This document shows positions 58,343-64,000 of a stretch of 64,000 nucleotides of DNA, piece by piece. This stretch comes from Triplophysa rosa (lineage: Eukaryota > Chordata > Actinopteri > Cypriniformes > Nemacheilidae). The first letter of the stretch is position 1. Each line of letters begins with the position of its first letter. Location of the stretch: positions 37,434,504 to 37,498,503 of the forward strand of contig NC_079890.1 in assembly GCF_024868665.1 (NCBI RefSeq), given 5' to 3'. The translations under genes and the position numbers were made by a program. The notes below the pieces were generated by a model that did not search any database, had not been told where the DNA came from, and saw nothing but the letters and a program-made list of their open reading frames with translations.

Positions 58343-58793
58343 CAGTGTTGGGTGTAACTAGTTACTAAGTAATTAGTTACTGTAATTTCATTACTTTTCC
58401 CTTGAAAAGGTAAAGTAGGGGATTACTCTTATTTTTTCTGTAATTTAATTACAGTTACTTCTGATGTAATTGAACTAAATACTGTTAGTTTCAGTATAAG
58501 TCTAACTTTAAAATGACGCTTTAATGTATCCTTCTCACATTTGTATACTTTGGTCAATTAATAAGAATAATTTATGAAGTTATTATTTATTTGAATGATT
58601 TAAATAAACCGTTTTCAGTCTATCCCTGAATCAATTCTTATCCAGGATGATATAGGATATAGAAAGTAATTAGTAATAAGTAATTAAATACCTTTAGGAG
58701 AAAGTAATTTGTACAGTAATCTAATTACACTATTGAATATGTAATTAGTAACTAGTAATGAATTACTTTTCCAGAGTAACTTACCCAACACTG
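58343..58793. mobile_element. hAT-type MITE (CAGTGTTGGG family), copy 5
   Basis: It starts CAGTGTTGGGTGTAACTAGT and ends TAACTTACCCAACACTG. The flanks GATGTGAT and GATGAGAT match at 7 of 8 positions, a decayed target duplication. It is oriented like copy 3. Confidence 0.88.
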
Positions 58794-59414
58794 GATGAGA
58801 TTCTAATATGCTAGATAAGTCAGAATTACAGGGTTTTGTTTAACAATTAATTAACTTTTATTTAGTTTCTATAGCACTTTTCAATAGATGCAGATTTACA
58901 ATAGATAATAAGAAAAAAACTACATAGAAATGAGGGAAAAAAGAAAGTATCCCTTAAAAAATAAGTATGCTTTGTTTTTATGTAGACCTAAGCAAAGTTT
59001 GATTATATTTTAAGTATTAAGTACTAATACTATTAAACTTGTCAATGTATTATTTCAATACACCTTGGGATTAAACTGGCCCACTTTAGTTTTTAAAAGT
59101 GTACTATTAAGTATATTTTAATAAAAGTGTGTATGTTTCCCTCTCAAATTTTTTTCGAAAAGTACACAACCAATAATTAGTATTCTAATAGCACATTTCA
59201 ACAAACTTCTTTTCGTTTTTTAAGGGATAAACGAGCAGGAAAGGATCAAATACATGCACATCTCATTTAAACTGGTGCTCGTGTGTCAGCACAAAAGAGA
59301 TGCAGCGCTCTGGAGTGGTGTCACCCCATGACCTCTACAAACCAATGAGGTTAAAGGCCACAGAAGCGAAAGGCAAACGCCGTAATTAACCTGCGGAGGA
59401 ACCGGTCCAGTTCT

Positions 59415-61296
59415 AGGATGGAAAACAAGCGGATGGATGTGTCTCGGGCTGACAGGAACACTTTTCTAAATGTGACCCCGCTGCACCTGTTCGCCGGGAC
59501 GTGTTTTCCACAACAAGTGTACAGATATCAAACTCTCAGCCCCTCCTGAAGAGCAGATCTGTGCTTCTGGAGTAACAAGTGCAACACATTACTGTCATAC
59601 ACCCTGTCATATTTATATACACACAACACTCGGTGTGGAAAGTATTCTGTAAATGCCATGAGGTCCCCTGTAAGAATATCTCCCTCTAATTTCTAAATAT
59701 AGGTCAGCTGTGTCACATATAGCTGCTGGAATTGTAATCGTGTCACTGTGAAGTGTGAGTGTTGCTTATTTTAAAAAGATTTCCTCATATGTTTGCCAAA
59801 ATCGTTTGTGTAGTAGGCCTACATGCTTGTGCCATGGCATTGTTATCTTCAAGTTTATTTTTAGCACTTTTCACAGTTGTTGCAAAGCAGCTGTGTAAAA
59901 CATATTGTAGAACAGACAATAATAATAATAATTTACATAATAGTATATAAAAAGTATATATTATGTAATAGACAATATGAAGAGTTTGGTTCCAAAATGA
60001 GATAAAAAATTTCAAAAATCATGTTTTTTATTGTGCATGCCAATTAATATCAATCAGACTGCACTTGGTTTGTTTTAATTTAGCCATAATAACTAAAAAA
60101 AATACAGCAAACTAACACGATAAAACACAATAAAAACATGATAAAATAATGAAAAACATGATTTTTGAAATAATAAAAACAGTTATCTCATTTTGGAACC
60201 AAACTCTTCATATAGATGTGACCCTGGATCACAAAACCAGTCTGAAGTAGCACGGGACTACTTGTCCAACAACACATTTGTATGGGTGAAAATGATCGAC
60301 TTTTCTTTTATGCCAAAAATCATTAAGATATTAAGTACAGATCATGTTCCTTGATGATATTTTGTAAATTTCCTACCAAAAATATATCAAAACTTTATTT
60401 TAGTGCGTAATTTGCTATGCTAAGGACTTCATTTGGACAACTTCAAAGGCGATTTTCTCAATATTTTGATTTTTTGCATCCTCAGATTCCAGAGCTTTAA
60501 ATAATTAAATAAGTCAAATATTGCCCTATCCTAACAACCCACATATCAATGGAAAGCTTAGCTGTTCAGCTTTTAGATGATGTAAAAATCTCAATTTCGA
60601 AGAACTGGTTTTATTGTCCAGGGTCACATCACATACAGTATGATAAAATAAGATGATTAGAAATGTAATTAATAATCGTCTCAAGCCAAAAGTTGTAGTG
60701 ATAACAAATAAAGATGGTGTTGGAGGGATGGTAGTCGGGTCAAAGGTGTCTCTGTGGAAAAGTGTAAATATGACTCATTAGGTGTTTTGGAAACTTGGTA
60801 GAAGTTCCACTCCTTGGCCTGGTGTGCTGTTGATCAGAAATAGTCTGGCAGACCCTGTTTTTTGCCCCGTCTGAAGCAGTTTAGGGGTAATCTCACACTC
60901 CCTCACCCTGACTACAGCATATTTATAGAGCTGGACGTCTCTTTTGTGGAGTCACTGTGGTTATAGTTAGAGGCAACGGCATCGGCTGACGCAAACGTCA
61001 TGGAGCTCAATGACGGGGGTCAAGATCATATCTGCTATTGAGAGCTTTTGTTTATGCACTTCTCTCTGGGTGTGTTGAGATGCAGTTAACAGGTGCAGGG
61101 GCTTCAGATGATTTCCTTATTAATCTGATTTTACCGCTGTCCTCTAGTGCAGTGGTTCTCAAACTGTTTCGTTGTAAGGCCCCCTTTGTGTTAAGTGCAT
61201 CGCTTTGCGGCCCCCCATATAAAGACGTATAATCTTAAACTTAGAATTTTAATTAAACCAAGAACATTCAGTTATACAATGCTGGAGCCTCAATTC
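59415..61296. repeat. 1.88-kb direct duplication, copy 2, ending at the N gap
   Basis: It matches 50588-52451 base for base over long stretches. The offset is 8,827 at the left and 8,845 at the right; the difference is an 18-bp insertion near 61005-61030 (GAGCTCAATGACGGGGG). It breaks off inside the CAGTGGTTCTC-type MITE, exactly at the first N. Confidence 0.93.
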
Positions 61297-61332
61297 NNNN
61301 NNNNNNNNNNNNNNNNNNNNNNNNNNNNNNNN
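61297..61332. other. Assembly gap (36 N)
   Basis: A run of 36 N. It is followed by a (CT)n low-complexity tract to 61373. The gap interrupts the duplicated unit, so the local structure is unreliable. Confidence 0.99.
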
Positions 61333-61373
61333 CTCTCTCTCTCGCTCTCTCGCTCTCTCTCTCTCTCCCTCTC

Positions 61374-61404
61374 AGTAGCTCAGTTGGTAGAGCATTGCGC
61401 TAGC
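61374..61404 (+). other. tRNA-like fragment (A-box), probably from a SINE
   Basis: AGTAGCTCAGTTGGTAGAGC, then ATTGCGCTAGC, resembles the D-arm and anticodon-arm start of a tRNA, with an A-box TAGCTCAGTTGG. There is no acceptor stem, anticodon loop or T-arm, so it is not a tRNA gene. It joins directly to the third duplication copy. Confidence 0.6.
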
Positions 61405-61407
61405 CTA

Positions 61408-61586
61408 TTTTTTGCCCCGTCTGAAGCAGTTTAGGGGTAATCTCACACTCCCTCACCCTGACTACAGCATATTTATAGAGCTGGACGTCTCTTTTGTGGA
61501 GTCATTGTGGTTATAGTTAGAGGCAACGGCATCGGCTGACGCAAACGTCATGGAGGGTCACGTCTGCTATTGAGAGCTTTTGTTTA
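61408..61586. repeat. Partial third copy of the duplication
   Basis: It matches 52031-52209 at an offset of 9,377, nearly identically and without the 18-bp insertion of copy 2. At the base after GAGTCA the three copies differ (A, C, T). After 61586 similarity continues weakly to about 61620 and then stops. Confidence 0.85.
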
Positions 61587-61619
61587 GGAACTTCTTTCTC
61601 GGTGTCAAGATGTAGGTGA

Positions 61620-62790
61620 CAGGTTGATCTGGAGGTGAAGAATGAGGAGGATATACTGTATATATTTAGTATGGAGGTGAAGGTTCGGGCATGCCGGCTC
61701 CAGTCAGGATAAACCGAGGAATTCCAGACTGTGTCTACTGTGTCAGTACTATAGTCAAATACCAGAGAGACTTGCAGACGGAGCCAGACCTCTGCCCTCT
61801 GTCCCTGAAGATGGGAAGAGAACGTGTTACTGATCAATTTGGTCAGCTGTGTGTTGAAAGTGCACCTGCAGGGAGCCCCTAAAATCCATGAAATCCAACA
61901 CAGTTGTGTGGTTTGGAGACCAGTCTCAATTGCTCGATGCAATTTTTTGCATGTATCTTTTAGACTCTCGGGAACGTTGATGAAGCGTTTCGTTGTGTTC
62001 CACTTATGTCACGGCTGTATCTCCCAATATTTGCTTATAGGAGAAGTAAAAACCAAAAATGAGACGATTGATGAACCCATGAAGAGTATGGAGGTGTATA
62101 ATGAATGTAGATTGTAGAGTAAATTTGATGAGAAATGCTTGAGTTCATATTGAGATCTTCAATACTATTATTATTATTTAGGGTTATTTAGGAGTCATTT
62201 CTCGCCGAGGGTTTGAATCGTATACGTTTGTCTGATCACTTCTCAGACGAGAGAGAAATCAGAGACGTAGACCCCTGCTGATGGAGATCTGGCCCGGCAC
62301 CACCGTGGCATGCAGCTGGTCTCCATCCACCTGCCAATAAACAGATATTTATACAAACATTTTTTCCATGCATGATTGCAAATGGGAAACACGTTGGTTT
62401 TATTTAGCCTCAACGAATTTTCCTTTCCTCAGCTGCCCTCAATATAGACATACTAATACTGTCTAAGCTGTGGCATGTGAATCCGTCACATACTTTCTGG
62501 GGTTCAAGTCAAAATCCTTCAAGTCCAAACAAGAAGTAAAAATCACATCCAAAAGAGTTTGCGATGTCTCTCGTTACAAGCAGATCCACAAGCCACAAGC
62601 ACTACACTGCCAGAGGGATTCTGGGATTTTTTACATTTTTTTAGGATTGAGATTTTCCTTCACTCTTCAATCTCAACTTTGAAATCAAAACAAATTTGAG
62701 ATAAATGTTTGACTTGTAATGTAGATGGTAATTTTAAACAATTTCACAATTTAACGTAATACCAAACAGGACAGACACAATATATTATTA
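61620..62790. other. snai3-proximal intergenic sequence
   Basis: No protein gene is recognised. About 62120-62165 resembles 6810-6850. About 62200-62340 is unique and contains the E-box-like motifs CAGCTG and CACCTG. ORFs here are not conserved-looking. Confidence 0.4.
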
Positions 62791-62811
62791 AAAATATATA
62801 TTTTATTGTTT

Positions 62812-62817
62812 GCGTTA
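62812..62817 (-). terminator. snai3: snai3 polyadenylation signal
   Basis: TTTATT on the plus strand is AATAAA on the minus strand, 134 nt past the snai3 stop. This gives a short 3' UTR of about 150 nt. Confidence 0.65.
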
Positions 62818-62950
62818 TCCATTACAAAATCTCAACATGAAAATCCATCACATCTATCATAAAACGGTTTCATTGAAAAATATTTAAGGTTGCATACAGC
62901 ATATGATTTTTCAGTATATGTGGGTCTGTATATCAGATTATTTCGTTCTG

Positions 62951-63159
62951 TCAGTCTTGACTTTGGCAGTATAAACTTCGGGACATCGGGCAGCAGCCTG
63001 CTTCCTCGTGTTTTGACAGGAGTGATATTCTGGAGAAGGTCTTTAAACAGCTTCGACACTGATATTTCTTGATCTCAGAGTGGGTTTGTAGATGCGCTCG
63101 AAGGTTTGACCGGTCAGCAAATGCGCGAGTGCAGTGCGGACAGGAGAACGGCTTTTCAC
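62951..63159 (-). CDS. snai3: Snail family zinc finger 3, last exon (partial)
   Basis: This is the final coding exon of a Snail-family repressor, read leftward from an acceptor at 63160-63162 to TGA at 62951-62953. It encodes [20 protein letters not shown], completing a C2H2 finger (HLQTH), then [20 protein letters not shown] ending EAGC, the atypical C2HC last finger of Snail proteins. After it comes a short tail ([13 protein letters not shown]). Snail proteins bind CAGGTG E-boxes in the nucleus. The family is certain from the finger sequence. The paralogue snai3, rather than snai1 or snai2, rests on the rnf166 neighbour. Earlier exons lie beyond the right edge. Confidence 0.9.
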
Positions 63160-63600
63160 CTGAAAAGAATACAAACAAATGCACATTAGGACTGTTTTGA
63201 TCATTTTCATTTTATGTACAGTGCATGTTACAATGCAAAGGTTCAGTTCAAATTATGTTGTAAGAACCAAAGCTATTATAGTTTTTTGTAGCTTTTTTTG
63301 TGGTTTTATGTTTTGTATTGTTTTTATTTAAATTTTAAGTTTACATTTTTAGTTTTCATGTTTATTTCAGATTTTTTTTAGCAATTTGTCACATGCTTTT
63401 GTCATTTGATTATTTTTGTTTACTTTATTTTATTTCTATTAAAGTTTTAGGTTAGTTTTATTTCCATTTCATCAATGTGAGTGCCTCAACTTAAACTTAT
63501 TTAACTTTATTGCTATGGCAACCAATCTTATTTCTTGTATAGTTTTACGTAAATACTATTTGATATCAATTTTTAAAACTGGTTGGCCCGGTTTCACAGA

Positions 63601-63997
63601 CTTAAAGTCCCTGTGATCCCTGTGAAAGTTGCGATCGTTTTTACTTCTGTATTTTGACGCATTTCCGAATGAAAGAGTGGGCGTGGCTTTCGTCTTTCTC
63701 TGCGAATTGATTGGATGTATAAAAACAGCCATTGCATTTTGAAATGGAACTGGCAGCAGACTGACAGCTGAAGGGGAGGAGTTAACGGATGCTCCGCCCA
63801 AGCCGCCTAACATACGTCATTTAATATGGATAGTCATTAGAGGACGGAAGTGCATTTTCAGATTTTAACTGAAGATTATGAGGGCACATGAATTTTAAAA
63901 AGAGAATAACCCACATTGATCAACTATTTACTATAAATGCTACAATATTTCATGAAAAAATAGGCACTGTCATTTTTAATTTCACTGGGAGTTTAAG
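63601..63997. mobile_element. CTTAAAGTCCC-type MITE, copy 3, snai3 intron
   Basis: The ends CTTAAAGTCCCTGTGA and the inverted TCACTGGGAGTTTAAG bound 397 bp. It is the best-preserved copy of the family at 2361-2776. The remaining intron 63160-63600 is T-rich and unremarkable. Confidence 0.88.
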
Positions 63998-64000
63998 CCA

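Noticed and set aside
61374..61404. Possible tRNA gene
   Set aside because: Only the A-box half is present. The sequence switches into duplicated DNA before any anticodon loop, T-arm or acceptor stem.
1..64000. A novel multi-gene biological system
   Set aside because: All recognisable proteins belong to well-known vertebrate families in conserved order, and the remaining DNA is explained mostly by transposons and tandem repeats.

Overview
The window is vertebrate nuclear DNA from a ray-finned fish, most likely a cypriniform. The genes have many short exons with GT/AG junctions, the proteins match vertebrate families closely, and the intergenic DNA is packed with cyprinid-type DNA-transposon and MITE families. 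Four genes lie in the order piezo1 (+, 3' two-thirds) - ctu2 (-, complete) - rnf166 (+, complete) - snai3 (-, last exon only). This is the neighbourhood of human 16q24.3 (PIEZO1-CTU2-RNF166-SNAI3), so synteny and sequence agree on the names.

Region by region. (1) 1-19.8 kb: 31 coding exons of piezo1 (1,638 codons plus stop, all phases consistent), interrupted by MITEs, a 1-kb AT-rich minisatellite and other tandem repeats, then a short 3' UTR. (2) 19.8-26.1 kb: 15 exons of ctu2 on the minus strand (491 aa), tail-to-tail with piezo1; the two poly(A) signals are under 100 bp apart. (3) 26.1-27.3 kb: divergent ctu2/rnf166 promoter region. (4) 27.3-48.0 kb: six coding exons of rnf166 (243 aa), with a 9.7-kb first intron full of nested transposons and a possible 4.3-kb 3' UTR in which I recognise almost no repeats. 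(5) 48-62.8 kb: a gene-free, repeat-rich interval. It holds palindromic MITEs and a 1.9-kb direct duplication whose second copy runs into a 36-base N gap, with a third partial copy just after the gap. (6) 62.8-64 kb: final exon and 3' UTR of snai3 (minus), then intron.

The genes share no pathway. Piezo1 is a plasma-membrane mechanosensitive cation channel, Ctu2 a cytosolic tRNA U34 thiolation factor, Rnf166 a RING E3 ubiquitin ligase and Snai3 a zinc-finger repressor. Their grouping is conserved synteny, not an operon. I found no CRISPR array, prokaryotic system, complete RNA gene or novel protein system. The most notable non-genic structures are the duplication at the assembly gap, the minisatellite with higher-order structure in piezo1, a MITE ending 28 bp before a piezo1 exon, and several near-perfect hairpin elements.
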